From Paguma larvata (Eukaryota; Chordata; Mammalia; Carnivora; Viverridae), in the NCBI GenBank assembly GCA_030068075.1, contig CM057836.1:65819788-65883787 (forward strand): DNA of 64,000 nucleotides, in the 5' to 3' direction. The notes beneath the pieces are model-generated. The model did no database searches and had not been told where the DNA came from. It saw only the letters and a list, made by a program, of their open reading frames with translations. Shown here one piece after another: positions 36,201 to 47,069 of this stretch. Numbering within the stretch: the stretch's first letter is position 1; each line of letters opens with the position of its first letter. A program made the position numbers and the translations under genes.

Positions 36201-36507
36201 GTATTGGATCAAATAGTATGTGCCAAAGATATCAATTCCATGCTAGAGTAGTTCCATAAATAGATGCATCAATTAGTAATGTGTAGTCTAGATTTCAGTT
36301 TTGACACTTAAAAATTATTCATTTTATATTATTATATTTTTAATTGTTTTAGACAAAACATTCAAATTCTTAATGGTCTTCATCTTGCTTATAATTATTT
36401 AGTTTTATTAAGCCCACTTTTTTAAAGCCCACTCATAAATGTCATCATGTGTCATATTTGTGCATGTTGATGTAAGTGCACACTTAGTATTTTTATCTTT
36501 TTGTAAT
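33017..36507 (+). other. Intergenic, no recognised gene
   Basis: This stretch contains a (TG)n tract at 33203-33225 and a 22-bp inverted repeat at 33643-33664. The remainder has no interspersed repeat I can name, and its open frames are short and unlike proteins. Confidence 0.6.
33643..33664. promoter_or_regulatory. Perfect 10-bp inverted repeat containing an M-box-like E-box
   Basis: The arms CAACTGGTCA and TGACCAGTTG are separated by TG, giving the centre GTCATGTGAC. This contains TCATGTGA, the M-box form of the CANNTG E-box bound by MITF/TFE bHLH-ZIP dimers. Binding is an inference. A stand-alone motif can arise by chance. Confidence 0.35.
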
Positions 36508-36518
36508 AGAAAATTTTG

Positions 36519-36648
36519 GGGGCCCCTGGGTGGCTCAGTCAGTTGAGGATCCAACTCTTGATTTTGGCTCAGGTCATGATCCCAGGATTGTGGAATCGAG
36601 CCTTGTGTTGGGCTCTGCACTAAGTGTGGAGCCTGCTTAAGATTCTCT

Positions 36649-36689
<41 letters not shown>

Positions 36690-36737
36690 CCTTTCTCCTG
36701 CTTGTAGTGTCTCTCTCTCTCAACATATAAAATATTA
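36519..36737 (+). mobile_element. CanSINE, plus, with long CT run
   Basis: Head GGGGCCCCTGGGTGGCTC, a CT repeat at 36640-36686 and an AT-rich tail. The flanks GAAAATTT at about 36509 and 36739 form the duplication. Confidence 0.9.
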
Positions 36738-37190
36738 TGGAAAATTTCAAGCATACAGAAAAATGGAGAATTGTATAATGAACTTCCATGTTCCCATCAC
36801 TCAGCTTTAATAATGACCATTCTTTATTTCCTTTTCCCCGCCAATCCCCTCTCTCCTATAGCCTTTCTGAAGCAAATTCCAGACTTACCATCTATAAATA
36901 TTTTAGTTTGTATCTCTAGAAGTCAAGGACTCTCTTTCAAAAACATAACTCTAACACCATCATTACAAATCCCTAAAAAAAGTTTCTTAATGTGAAATAT
37001 CCTGTCAGTACGTACATATTTTTAATCCTATAACTTTTTAAATGGTTTGCTTAAATACAGATCCAAAAAAATCATTGTGATGTGATTTTTTTCTTTGAAA
37101 TGTTTTGGTTGAAGATCGGTTATTTTTTGCAGCCTTTTCCATCGTCTGGATTTTGCTGATTATAACCTCATGCTGTCATTTAACTCCATG
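36738..37190 (-). mobile_element. Old L1 (L1ME-like) 3' region
   Basis: AATGAACTTCCATGTTCCCA/TCACTCAGC, AAGCAAATTCCAGACTTACC and GATGTGATTTTTTTC resemble the reverse of ancient L1ME 3' sequence. There is no open frame. Confidence 0.5.
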
Positions 37191-37194
37191 CTAC

Positions 37195-37705
37195 TTTTTC
37201 TTACATTAGTTATATATAACTGTGTAATAAATTGCCTCAAAACTTCAACCAGTAACTGTCCCACATAGTTTCTATGAGTCAGGAATTCAAGAGTGGCTTG
37301 GCTGAGTGGTAATGGCTCAGGGTCTATCACAAAGTTGCATTAAACTGTAAGCAGAGGCTGCAGTGGCTTAAAGGCTTGATTGAGGCTGAAGGTTCCACAC
37401 TAGGGAGGCTCATTCACATGGCTCTTGACTAGAGGCCTCTCTCTTGTCACATGAATCTCTCCATGTGGCTGCTCTTTTCAAAACTCTTCACATGTCAGTG
37501 GGCTTCCCCTGAGCAAGTGATCTTAGAGATGGACCAAGTTGGATGCCACAGGGCCTTTTATGGGATTATTCTTGAATGTTAGACACCATTTCCAATACAT
37601 TCTATTAGATGTGAATCACAAAGTATAGCCCATAGTTAAGGAGGGAGGAATTAGGCTCCACATTTTGAAGGGAGGAGTATCAGTTTGTAGAATCTTTTAA
37701 AACCC
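37195..37705. repeat. Ancient interspersed repeat, copy 1
   Basis: It starts TAACTGTGTAATAAATTGCC and runs through GTTTCTATGAGTCAGGAATTC, CACATGGCT and TTGAAGGGAGGAGTATCAG. It appears to be the same family as 49590-50395 (shared start and order of blocks). I recognise it as a common mammalian LTR/MER-type repeat but cannot name it reliably. Confidence 0.5.
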
Positions 37706-38047
37706 CACACTTTATTTCATGTAAATTGGTGGTCAGATGTAGACAAAGACTGGGTAAGTAGTTTGCAGGACCCAGTGCAAAATGAAAATGTGGAGCCTCT
37801 TGTCCAGTTTTCAGGATGGGGACAGCAGAGCGTTAAACCAAACCAAACAGGGGCGCCCTTCTGACCACAGAGCCTGGTGTGATGGCACAAATGATACCAA
37901 GAAACCAGCTCTAGGTATAGAGGCCTGGTCCTACTGAGATTCCATACTTATTTCCTTTTATTCCGATACACTTTTTTCCTGCAGGACTGCTTCGTGGATG
38001 TGGGGTACTTCATCTGTCTAGTGATTTTAGCAGATACCGGTGATCAT

Positions 38048-38515
38048 TAGCTAGATCTATTCATTTTTTTTTTAATGTTTTATTTATTTTTGAGAGCAGG
38101 AGAGACAAAGCATGAGCAGGGTTGGGGCAGAGAGAGAGGGAGACAGAATTCAAAGCAGGCTCCAGGCTCCGAGCTGTCAGCACAGAGCCCGACACAGGGC
38201 TTGACTGTGAGATCATGACCTGAGCCGAAGTCGGACGCTTAACCGACTGAGCCACCCAGGCGCCCCTATTCATTTTTTTTTAATTAATTTTTTAAAAATT
38301 TACATCCTAGTTAATTAGCATCAGTGCAACAATGATTTCAAGAGTAGATTCCTTAATGCCCCTTACCCATTTAGCTCATCCCCCCTCCCACAAGCCCTCC
38401 CATAACTCTCTGCTTGTTTTCCATATTTAAGAGTCTCTTATGTTTTTGTCCCCCTCCCTGTTTTTATATTATTTTTGCTTCCCTTCCCTTAGGTTCATAG
38501 CTAGATCTATTCATT
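38048..38515 (-). mobile_element. L1 3'-end insertion with 18-bp duplication, secondarily hit by a SINE
   Basis: The duplication TAGCTAGATCTATTCATT occurs perfectly at 38048-38065 and 38498-38515. Between them lies L1 3' UTR in reverse (38282-38497: TTAATGCCCCTTACCC, AAGAGTCTCTTATG), preceded by a CanSINE (38066-38266) that entered at the L1 tail junction. CTATTCATT plus a T-run is repeated again at 38266-38281, which is the SINE's own duplication. Confidence 0.88.
38066..38266 (-). mobile_element. CanSINE, minus, nested at L1 tail
   Basis: Reverse copy with intact head GAGCCACCCAGGCGCCCC. The duplication CTATTCATT with its T-run is at 38057-38073 and 38266-38281. Confidence 0.92.
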
Positions 38516-39249
38516 ATAGTTTTATTTATTTATTGGCTGTAATACATTAAAAAAGATAACTTCCCATGATTGTTTGGTTACTCTGAGGTCTAGTACATAT
38601 AGAATAAATGTAAAATCTTTCATTCTTTTTGACAATGAATTGATTATCTAGTATCCCTTAAAGATGATCACTAAGGTTTCCTTTTTTTTAGTATTAATGT
38701 AAACATGGACTTTTGATGTGTTTAATCCATTGCAGTTATACTTATTGATATTCAAATTGTCCCATCTTTAGTTAGCATTGCAGTGGTCTTTGATAGCTTT
38801 TTTATTTTTTTATTTTCTGTTAATAAGATATTCCAGTTTTATCTTTTACATTTCCTTCCTCAGACCTGGAATTGGCCATTTTTCCAGAGACCTTTGTTTA
38901 TTCAGAAACGGTATTATATAGACTTCAATATGTTTTACGCACACACACACTCATAAACACACGGACAAAATAATCTTGGCATTAGAGGCGTTCCTTTCTA
39001 CTGGTTTTGGTCACCGTTCAGTGAACAGAGCTAAGAAATAAGTATACATTTTGTTCATGTTCATATTGGTACTTCAAATTCAGGGCTACGTTTTTGAAAT
39101 TTGACTTCAGTGATCTTATATCTATGTATTTCCTTTCGTATATGCTGAGCATTCTACTTCTGAATGACACTGACAATTACCCATTTGTTTTATACAAGAT
39201 TCATACAATAGTCTTGTAATAATTTCTATACTACTGTCAATAATATTAA
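38516..39249 (+). other. Intergenic, unassigned
   Basis: AT-rich sequence with a short AC repeat at 38938-38951. I see no recognised gene or repeat. Confidence 0.5.
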
Positions 39250-39266
39250 TGAAAACAGTTTAAAAA

Positions 39267-39478
39267 AATTTTTTTAACGTTTATTTATTTTTGAGAGACA
39301 TAGAGACAGAGCACGAGCAGGGGAAGGGCAGAGAGAGAGGGAGACACAGAATCCGAAGCAGGTTCCAGGCTCTGAGCTGTCAGCACAGAGCCTGACGAGA
39401 GGCTCAAACCCACAGACCGTGAGATCATGACCTGAGCTGAAGTCGGCCGCTCAACCGACTGAGCCACCTGGGCGCCCC
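39267..39478 (-). mobile_element. CanSINE, minus, young-looking
   Basis: Near-consensus reverse copy (TTTTTAACGTTTATTTATTT … GAGCCACCTGGGCGCCCC). The 17-bp duplication TGAAAACAGTTTAAAAA at 39250-39266 recurs at 39479-39495 with one mismatch. Confidence 0.95.
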
Positions 39479-39684
39479 TGAAAACAGCTTAAAAATCCTA
39501 CCCCGCCCCAATTCTTTTTGTTATTTAGGTAGGTGTCATGAGGAGTGAACAAATTGCTATGTTTCCAAGTCACTTGAGTGCACAGAATCGTGTTTTATTT
39601 TCACTTTGTTTTATAGGGATTTTTTTAAAAAAATAATTGTGCTTTATAATTATGGGAAATACTTACATTGTTTGAAGTTAAATA

Positions 39685-40283
39685 TAGCATCCGATTTGAT
39701 TTCAGCTCAGGTCATCATCTCACGGTTCACAGGATTGAGCCCTGCGTGCAGCTCTGTGCTAACAGCATGAAGCCTGCTTAGGATTCTCTCTCTCCTTCTT
39801 TCTGCCCCTCCCCTGCTCATTCTTTCTCTCTCTTACTCATTTTTTTAAAAATTTATTTATTTATTTTGAGGCAGAGAGACAGAGGGTGAGGACAGAGAGA
39901 GAGGGAGAGTGAGAATCCCGAGAAGACTCTGCACCATCAGTGCAGAGCCCAATGCGAGGCTCAAACTTGGAAACCATGAGATCATGACCTGACCCGAAAT
40001 CAAGAGTCAGATCCTTAACCAACTGAGCCAATCAGGAGCTCAATCTTTCTCTCTCTCTTAAAATAAACAAACTTTTTTTTTTTAACATTTTATTTTATTA
40101 TTGAGAGACAGAGCACAAGCAGAGGAGGGGGAGACACAGAATCTGAAGCAGGCTTCAGGCTCAGAGCCGTCAGCACAGAGCCCGACGTGGGGCTCGAACT
40201 CACAAACTGCAAGATCATGACCTGAGCCAAAGTCAGACGCTCAACCGACTGAGCCACCCAGGCGCCCCGACGAACAAACTTTT
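39685..40283 (+). mobile_element. Triple nest: plus CanSINE split by two minus CanSINEs
   Basis: The outer plus copy (39685-39834) lacks its head. Its tail resumes at 40043-40076 (CTTTCTCTCTCTCTTAAAAT). A minus copy (about 39838-40041) interrupts it with a TCTTTCTCTCTCTT-type duplication. A second minus copy (40077-40268, intact GGCGCCCC head) sits in the outer tail with the duplication AACAAACTTTT at 40066-40076 and 40273-40283. Confidence 0.88.
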
Positions 40284-41077
40284 AAAAAAATAATAAATTT
40301 ACATGTACAGAAAAAAGTATATTCAAATAAATCTGGCTTCTATCCCCTGTTCATCCTGTTTCCTCCCGTTCTCATAGGAAGCCTTTTTATAATTTATAGC
40401 TCATTTTAAAATTTATTTTAAATGTAAGTATATATTTTTCAAAGCCCTTCCTTTGATAAGCAAAGAATAGTATACGCAGCTTTCTCCCTCTTGCTTTTTT
40501 CACGTAGTATAATCTGGAGATTGGTCCTCATTTCTTTTTACAGCAACTCTGCTGATATACCCGTTTATTCAGCCTTTCCCCCACCGGCGTACATTGGGAT
40601 TATTCCTCATTTGTGCTATTACAAATGGTGCTGCAGAGAATAACTTTCTGCTGCTTGTATTTTTACCAGTTTAGTGTTGGAAAATTCCTAGAATTGGGAT
40701 TGATGGGTCAAAAGGTAAATGTATACGTGAGTTTGTTAGATATTGCCAATTTCTTCTCCATAGGCAAATCGTGCATACTATTAATGTTTGAGAGTGCCAG
40801 TGGAGAAAGTTGTCCAACATTTAGCTATTTAGCAATCGCGGGTGAGATATAGATGTCAGTATAGTTTGCATTTCTCTAATGAGCAAGATGGAATATCGTT
40901 TCATTTTGGTGGAAGGAATGAGCCCAATTTTAATGATTTCTATGTGACTATCTAGTTATCTTCACAACATTTATTAGAAAATCCTTCTTTTCCCCACTGA
41001 CTGAGAAACTACCATTCATTGGCACTTTTTTCCTTTTTCATTGGCCTGTGGTTTTCTACTTATACATCGGTACCAAA
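40284..41077 (-). mobile_element. Old L1 3' portion, minus
   Basis: GTGCTATTACAAATGGTGCT, AAAATTCCTAGAATTGGGAT, TGATGGGTCAAAAGG and ATATTGCCAATTTCTTCTCC are the reverse of the old mammalian L1 3' region. It is decayed. A 71-bp patch at its left edge is repeated at 41432-41502. Confidence 0.6.
40301..40371 (+). repeat. 71-bp direct repeat, copy A
   Basis: It starts ACATGTACAGAAAAAAGTAT and ends CTCCCGTTC. Copy B is at 41432-41502 with three substitutions and no indel. Confidence 0.93.
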
Positions 41078-41276
41078 CTTTTTTTTTTAAATGTTCATTT
41101 ATTTTTGAGAGAGGGACAGAGAGTGTGAGCCAGGTAGGGACAGACAGAGAGGGGAACAGAGGATCCAAGCAGGGTCTGCTGTCAGCATGGAGCCTAATAG
41201 GGCCTTGAACTCACAAACTGCAATCTCATGATCTGAGCCAAAGTCCAATGCTTAACTGAGCCACTTAGGTGCCCCT
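41078..41276 (-). mobile_element. CanSINE, minus
   Basis: T-run, GAGAGAGGGACAGAGAGTG body, CTGAGCCAAAGTCC and head GAGCCACTTAGGTGCCCC, with a small deletion in the GACTGAGCC region. Confidence 0.88.
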
Positions 41277-41279
41277 TGT

Positions 41280-41860
41280 TTCTTCTTCCAGGTAAACTTT
41301 AAATAATCCTGGCTCTAGTATCAAATACCTTACAGTATTTTTATTGGAATTTTACTAAATCAATTAATTCATTTAGGGAGAACTAACACCTGTATGATGT
41401 GTCTTCCTATGCAGAATGTGGTTTGTTTTACACATGTACAGAAAAATGTATATTCAAATAAATCTGGCTTCTATCCCCTGTTTCTCCTGTTTCCTCCCGT
41501 TCAAAACAATGTTTTGTTTTTACTGTTGTTCTAATCTACTTTTGTGACTTTCAGGAATATTTTATGCTTTTCATTTATATCTTCTAAGTGGTTTGGGTTT
41601 ATAAATATTAAAGCTGTTGATTCTGTATCAATTTTATAACCACTGGTTTACTAATACCTCTCTGATTTTAATAAATTTTCCTACCAATTTCCATTGGCTT
41701 CCTATTGTTTTGCCAGCTATGTAATCATGCTACCTACAAATGGAGATACTTTTTCCATTGTCATTTTAGTTCTTAAGCTTCAGTTGTTTTCTCCTATTAT
41801 ACTGGTTAATACTTCCATCCTTTGAATAGCTTCCTGATTCATGAACACCTCAAGATGGTG
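41280..41860 (-). mobile_element. Old L1 ORF2 remnant, minus
   Basis: TTTATAACCACTGGTTTACT, ATGTAATCATGCTACCTACA/AATGGAGATA and TTGTTTTCTCCTATTATACT resemble the reverse of the L1 ORF2 reverse-transcriptase region. Many stops, not coding. Copy B of the 71-bp repeat lies inside it at 41432-41502. Confidence 0.55.
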
Positions 41861-42802
41861 GAAGAGTGGCACACCTGGAGAAGGTATGGAAGTTCATTGT
41901 TCCTTCCCATCTGCCCTGCCCTATGTACGTCTTCTTTTTGTCTGTTCCTGAGTTTTATCCATTATAATAAATGAGTAATAGTAAAGTGCTTCCTTAGTTC
42001 TGTGAGTCATTCCAGAAAATTATTGAACCCTATGAGAGGGTTGTGAGAACCCCGAATTATAGCTAGTTGAACAGAAGTATGACAGGCCCAGATAGGGTCT
42101 GAAGTGGAGGTAGTCTTGTGGGACTGAGCCTTAACTTCTGGGATCTGACATTACCTCTAGGTAGAAAGTGTCAGAATTGAGTTGAGTTACAGGACACCCA
42201 GGTGATATCAGAGAATGGGTCAGTGTTGGGAAAAAAAGCCACACATTTGTGTCAGAAGTCAAGTATTGAGAGTGGTGAGGAAAAGCAGAAGTATTCTAAG
42301 TAGTATGGTAGAGGGAAATAATTTGTTTAGTTTTTCCTACTAGTGTTGGCTGTTCTAGATGTATCTTCCCAGGTGTGTGGTGTGCCATCTCAATATAGGG
42401 ACTAAAGGTGTTTTATTTTATTTTTTTAATTTTTAGTCTTTTCTCAGTTCCATTTTGTTTGGTGGCCTTCATCAGTGGCTCCCATTGTATGTATTTTGGA
42501 TCTACTTTGCTTTCTACACCTTTCATTTCTCTCCAATTATCATACTTTTTGTTTCCTTCTGAATTAAGACTTTTTCTCCTTTTCATGAAATATTATTGAT
42601 TGTGTATATTTACTGTTGTGTTCCTTCTTGTTTGTTCATTCGTTTGTTTGTTTTGTTACAGAACCATTATATACAACTTACACATATGCCAGGACTGTGT
42701 GGAGAGTAGAAGAGAAGGGAGGGGGCACATAGGTTGAGAGGAAGAGTGGTACAATCCTTTTCTTGTTTGTTCTTAATTTCTGAAATGATGTTTTTCTTTT
42801 CT
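41861..42802 (+). other. Intergenic, probably old repeats
   Basis: GGGATCTGACATTACCTCTA/GGTAGAAAGTGTCAGAATTG and the nearby GTGTCAGAAGTCAAG (42130-42265) recall an old mammalian repeat whose family I cannot name. The rest is T-rich. No gene. Confidence 0.4.
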
Positions 42803-42819
42803 TATAAATTCTTTTCTTT

Positions 42820-43038
42820 TTTAAAGAATTTTTTTAACATTTTTATTTATTTTTGAGAAACAGAGATAGAGTGTGAGCGGGGGAGGGGCAGAGAGAGAGG
42901 GAGACACAGGACCTGAAGCAGGCTCCAGGCTCTGAGCTGTCAGTACAGAGCCTGACGCTGGGCTCAAACTCATGAACCACGAGATCATGACCTGAACCGA
43001 AGTCGGATGCTTAACCAACTGAGCCACCCAGGTGCCCC
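42820..43038 (-). mobile_element. CanSINE, minus
   Basis: Near-consensus reverse copy with head GAGCCACCCAGGTGCCCC. The duplication TTATAAATTCTTTTCT (about 42803-42818) recurs as TTATAAATTATTTTCT at 43039-43054. Confidence 0.95.
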
Positions 43039-43649
43039 TTATAAATTATTTTCTAAATTGTTTCTTTTCTCTTGTTAAATATCTAATCTTCTCATTTGAG
43101 TTTTTCTTGTTCTGATTTAAGTTGTTCTTCAATCCTCAGTCATCATAATTTTTTTTAGCTCATTTTGAAATATGAGGTGATAGTTCTCTTCTGTTTTGAT
43201 AATTTTTAAAAATATCTGTGGGGATTCAATTTTTATATCTTTATTATTCTTATATCTACTTTTTACAAGACACGCTCCTTTCTGTTGCTTTTTGTGTTAA
43301 ATATGTATTTTCTAATATACTATTTTAATTCCTATGTTGTTCCTTTTATCATATATTTTTAAATTATTTTCTTAGTGGTTGCCCTAGAGATTACAGTTAA
43401 CATCATAATTTATTATGACCTCACTCAGATTAATACCAATGTAATTTCGTATTATGCAAAAACTTTGCCATCCTATGTAGCTCCATTTCCCCCTCTTTTG
43501 GGCTGTTTTTGTGATACATATTAGATCTTACACATTGTGTGCTTCTCATTGTACATATGTAGGTAATGTTTTATTCAGTTTTGTTAAAATCAAAATCAAA
43601 TGTAGAAAAATATAATTACAACAAAAAAATCCACTTATGCTGTCTTTTA

Positions 43650-43856
43650 TATTTACTTGTGTACCTTTACCAGTGCTCTGTATTTTTTTGTGTGGATTCC
43701 TTTCAGTCTGAAGGATTCCCTTTAGTGTTTCTTGTGGGGAAAATCTCCTAGTATTTACTTGTGTACCTTTTCCAGTGCTCTGTATTTTTTTTGTGTGTGG
43801 ATTCATTTCAGTCCGAAGGATTCCCTTTAGTATTTCTTGTGGGGAAAATCTCCTAG
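43650..43856 (+). repeat. Tandem duplication, about 102 bp
   Basis: Copy 1 is at 43650-43751 and copy 2 at 43752-43856. Both begin TATTTACTTGTGTACCTTT and end GGGGAAAATCTCCTAG. Copy 2 differs by a few substitutions and about three extra bases in its T/GT run. Confidence 0.93.
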
Positions 43857-44275
43857 CAGGAATTTCTCTCAGTTTTTATTTGCTTAGGATGCTTTAATTT
43901 CGCCTTCATTTTTGAAGGATCGTTTTGCTAGATATAGAATTCTTGGTTTATAATTTGAAAAAATCATTCCCTGGTCTTCTGCTTCCATGGTTTCTGATGA
44001 GAAATCAGCTGTTAATACTATTTAGATCCCTTGTATATGATGAGTATCTTCTCTTGCTGTTTTCAAGATTATCTCTTCGTTTTTATCTTTGATTATGATG
44101 TGTCCAGGTATGGGTCTTTTTGAGTTTATCTTACTTGAAGTTTGTTGAGCTTCTTGGATGTGTAGATTAGTGTTTGTTTTTAAATTAAATTGGGAAGGTT
44201 TTTGGTCATTGTTTCTTCAAATATCCTTTCTTCCCCCTTTTTCTCTTTCCTCTTTTTCTAGGGCTCCTATTATGG

Positions 44276-44922
44276 ATGTTATAGGCTGAATTGTGTCCTC
44301 ATGAAATTCATATGTTGAAGTTCTAAATCCTAGTACCTCAGAATGTGACCTTATTTGGAATAGGGTTTTTGTGGATGTAATTAGTTAAGGTAGTTGGGTG
44401 GGCCCTAATCCAATATATGACTAGGATCCTTATAAAAAGGGGTCATAAGGACATAGACATGCATAGAGGGATGGTGATGTGGAGAGACAGAGAGAGAACA
44501 TAACCATCTTTGAGCCAAGGAAAGAGGCCTAGAATAGAGCATTCCCTCACTGCCCTCAAAAGGAAGAAACCTTGGGACACCTAGGTGGCTCAGTCGGTTA
44601 AACATCCGACTTCAGCTCAGGTCATGATCTCAGGGTTCATGAGTTCAAGCCCTGCATTGGATTCTGTGCTGCGAGCTCAGAGCCTGAAGCCTGCTTTGGA
44701 TTCAGTGTCTCCCCCTCTCTCTCTGCTCCTCCCCTACTTGCCTTCTGTCTCTCTCTTTCTCAAAAATAAATAAACATTAAAAAAAACTTTTTTTAAGAAG
44801 TAAGAAACCCTACCTATATCTTTATCTCAGACTTGTAGCCTCCTAAACTGTGAAACCATACATTTCTATTGTCTAAGCCACTCATTTGTGGTACTTTGTT
44901 AGAGCAGCAAACTGATACAACA
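44276..44922 (+). mobile_element. MLT1-type MaLR LTR inserted in L1
   Basis: It reads GGCTGAATTGTGTCC, AAATTCATATGTTGAAG, CCTCAGAATGTGACCTTATT, GTGGGCCCTAATCCAATAT and TTGTGGTACTTTGTTAGAGC, in MLT1 order on the + strand. A CanSINE splits it at 44572-44797. Flanking L1 sequence is continuous when the LTR is removed. Confidence 0.85.
44572..44797 (+). mobile_element. CanSINE, plus, inside MLT1
   Basis: Full-length plus copy with the tail CAAAAATAAATAAACATT. The duplication AAGGAAGAAACC (44560-44571) recurs as AAGTAAGAAACC at 44798-44809. Confidence 0.93.
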
Positions 44923-45915
44923 TGGGTATTGGTGTGCTTAATGGTGCCCCACACAACTCTGAGGCTCTCGTTTTGTTTTGTTTTGTTTTGTTTTTGGTGA
45001 TTGTTTTGCTTGCTCAAATCTACTCAAACTCTTTCAATGAATTTTTATTTCATTGTTATACTTTTCAATTCAGATTTTCTTTTTGGTTCTTTTAGAGATT
45101 TCTTTCTCTTTATGATATTCCTTATTTGGTGAGGCAGTGTTTTCATACTTTCCTTTAGTTTTTTAGCCATGGTTTCTTTTAGCTCTTTGACCACATTTAA
45201 AATAATTATTTAAAAGTTTTATCTAAGAAGTCCAACATCCGACCTTTTTAGTACAGTTTCTTTTGATTGCTTTTTTTCCCCCTGTGTTAGACCACCGCAT
45301 CCTTCCAGCTTTTGGTTAATCTCTGCAAGTTTTTAAAAAGTCGATTCTGACTATCTTTGTCAGTTTTCTCCTTGCTTTTATGAAGGAGAGAATCCATACT
45401 CCCAAGAATACAACTGATTTCTAGTTAAAGAAGTGGCAACATATGCCTGAATGGTGTCATAATAGCTATGGATCAGTGACTTTTGTGTGCCTCTGATTTT
45501 TCTCTTTTTTAAGTGGTAATTACCTTACCCCTTGGTACCCATTGTACATTGGGCTTATGAGGCTCAGGTAAGTTGTCTCTTTAGTTCACAAGACTTGAGA
45601 CCCAGAGGCACTGAACTCAAGAAGCTGAACTTGAGGAACTGCCTCTGAGGAACCTCATCTATAATTGAGCCTGATTTATATGATGATATACTTGCCCTCA
45701 TGCCTGAACCTGTTGTCATAATAGACAAGGCTTTGGGAGGACTTGCAAGAGGAAGAGTATAATTTGCTTGTGGGAGGAATGGAAATAATTTTTGGTTACA
45801 AGGTGAACTCTAAATTCTTAGGCATTTCTTCCATCGAAAAGAAGAGACTTAAATATGAATTGGCCATAGTGACTTTTTTCTCACCAACAGAATACATTAG
45901 AAATGATAACAAGAG

Positions 45916-46121
45916 GGGCGCCTGGGTGGCTCAGTCGGTTAAGCAGCTGACTTCGGCTCAGGTCATGATCTCGCGGTCTGTGGTTGAGCCCCGCATCAGG
46001 CTCTGTGCTGACAGCTCAGAGCCTGGAGCCTGCTTCGGATTCTGTGTCTCCCTCTGTCTCTGCCCTCCTCCTGCTCACGCTCTGTCTCTATGTCTCAAAA
46101 ATAACTAAATGTTAAAAAAAA
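45916..46121 (+). mobile_element. CanSINE, plus, near-consensus with perfect target duplication
   Basis: Head GGGCGCCTGGGTGGCTCAG and tail CAAAAATAACTAAATG. The perfect 17-bp duplication AGAAATGATAACAAGAG flanks it at 45899-45915 and 46122-46138. Confidence 0.96.
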
Positions 46122-46138
46122 AGAAATGATAACAAGAG

Positions 46139-46498
46139 ACTCGGTCATAGGCATTATAACAGCTTTTGTCCTGTGTGCTTGTGCTCTCTCTCTTTCTCCT
46201 TCCTCTCAACCTGGGAACCTAGCCCCATATTGTGAGGAAGACAAGCCACACACAGAGGGCCACATGTAGTTGTTCAGCAAAAATTTCAGCCAATAGCCAA
46301 TATCAATCATTAGACATAAAAGTTAATAACTCTTCAGATGATCTAACCTTCAACTTTGGAGCTACCCTAGCAGACACCAAGTGGAATAGATTTAAGCTAT
46401 CCCTCTCAATCTACCCATATTGCAGATTTATGAGCAAAATAAATGCTGTCATTGTTTCAATCCACTGAATGGAGGTATTTTATTTTTAAGGCATACTT
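46139..46498 (+). other. Intergenic, probable old LTR remnant
   Basis: CTAGCCCCATATTGTGAGGA … GAGCAAAATAAATGCTGTCA/TTGTTTCAATCCACTGA (46220-46468) resembles the end of a mammalian LTR with an AATAAA signal. The family is not identified. Confidence 0.4.
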
Positions 46499-46709
46499 TT
46501 TAAAAAACTTTTTATTTATTATTTTTGAGATAGAGAGAATATGTGTGAGCAGGGGAGAGGCAGAGAGAAAGGGAGATTGAGAATCCGAAGCAGGCTCTGT
46601 GCTATCAACACGGAACCCTAGGTGGGGCTCAAACCCACGGACTGTGAGATCATGACCTGAGCTGAAACCAAGAGTCGGCTGCTAAACTGGCTGAACCACC
46701 CTGGCACCC
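46499..46709 (-). mobile_element. CanSINE, minus
   Basis: Reverse copy: TTTTTATTTATTATTTTTGA tail, GAGCAGGGGAGAGGCAGAGA body and a degraded head GAACCACCCTGGCACCCC. Confidence 0.9.
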
Positions 46710-46711
46710 CT

Positions 46712-47064
46712 AGGATTCATTTTTAAAGTAATAATACCTAACACCAAGTACCCATCACCCAGCTCAACCCAGAGTCAACATTGTATCATTTATACCCCCA
46801 ACCCATTTTCCCAACCAGTTTGAAGCAGATTCTAGACTTCATTTCATTTCTTTAATCTTTGTAATATAGATACACACAAATGCTCTTTTTAAACAATGTA
46901 AGTGCAATGTTATCACATCTAACAACTCCTTAGTATTGTCAAATATCCAATAGGTGTTCAATTTTCCCTTGTTGTCTCACAAATTTTTTAACAATGTATT
47001 TGTTCATATCAAGATCCAATTAAATTCCATATATTGCAATCAGTTAATGTGTCTTTGAATCTCT
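46712..47064 (-). mobile_element. Old L1ME-like 3' region
   Basis: CAAGTACCCATCACCCAGCT, GAAGCAGATTCTAGACTTCA, AATATCCAATAGGTGTTCAA and TTAATGTGTCTTTGAATCTC follow the reverse of ancient L1 3' sequence, related to 36738-37190. Confidence 0.55.
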
Positions 47065-47069
47065 TTTTT

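Larger units (their letters stand above)
43060..45310 (-). mobile_element. Old L1M 3' UTR, minus, split by MLT1
   Basis: GGTTTCTGATGAGAAATCAGCTG, GATGTGTCCAGGTATGGGTC and GTTTGTTGAGCTTCTTGGAT are typical of L1M 3' UTR in reverse (43900-44270). L1 sequence resumes at about 44923 with GGTATTGGTGTGCTTAATGG and continues to about 45310. The gap is an MLT1 LTR. A 102-bp tandem duplication lies at 43650-43856. Confidence 0.75.

Noticed and set aside
38061..38273. Family of about 60-80 codon ORFs with AQSVKRPTSAQVMIS-like sequence (also at 39285, 42821, 44585, 54928)
   Set aside because: These are translations of CanSINE copies. Their similarity reflects repeat homology, not a protein family.
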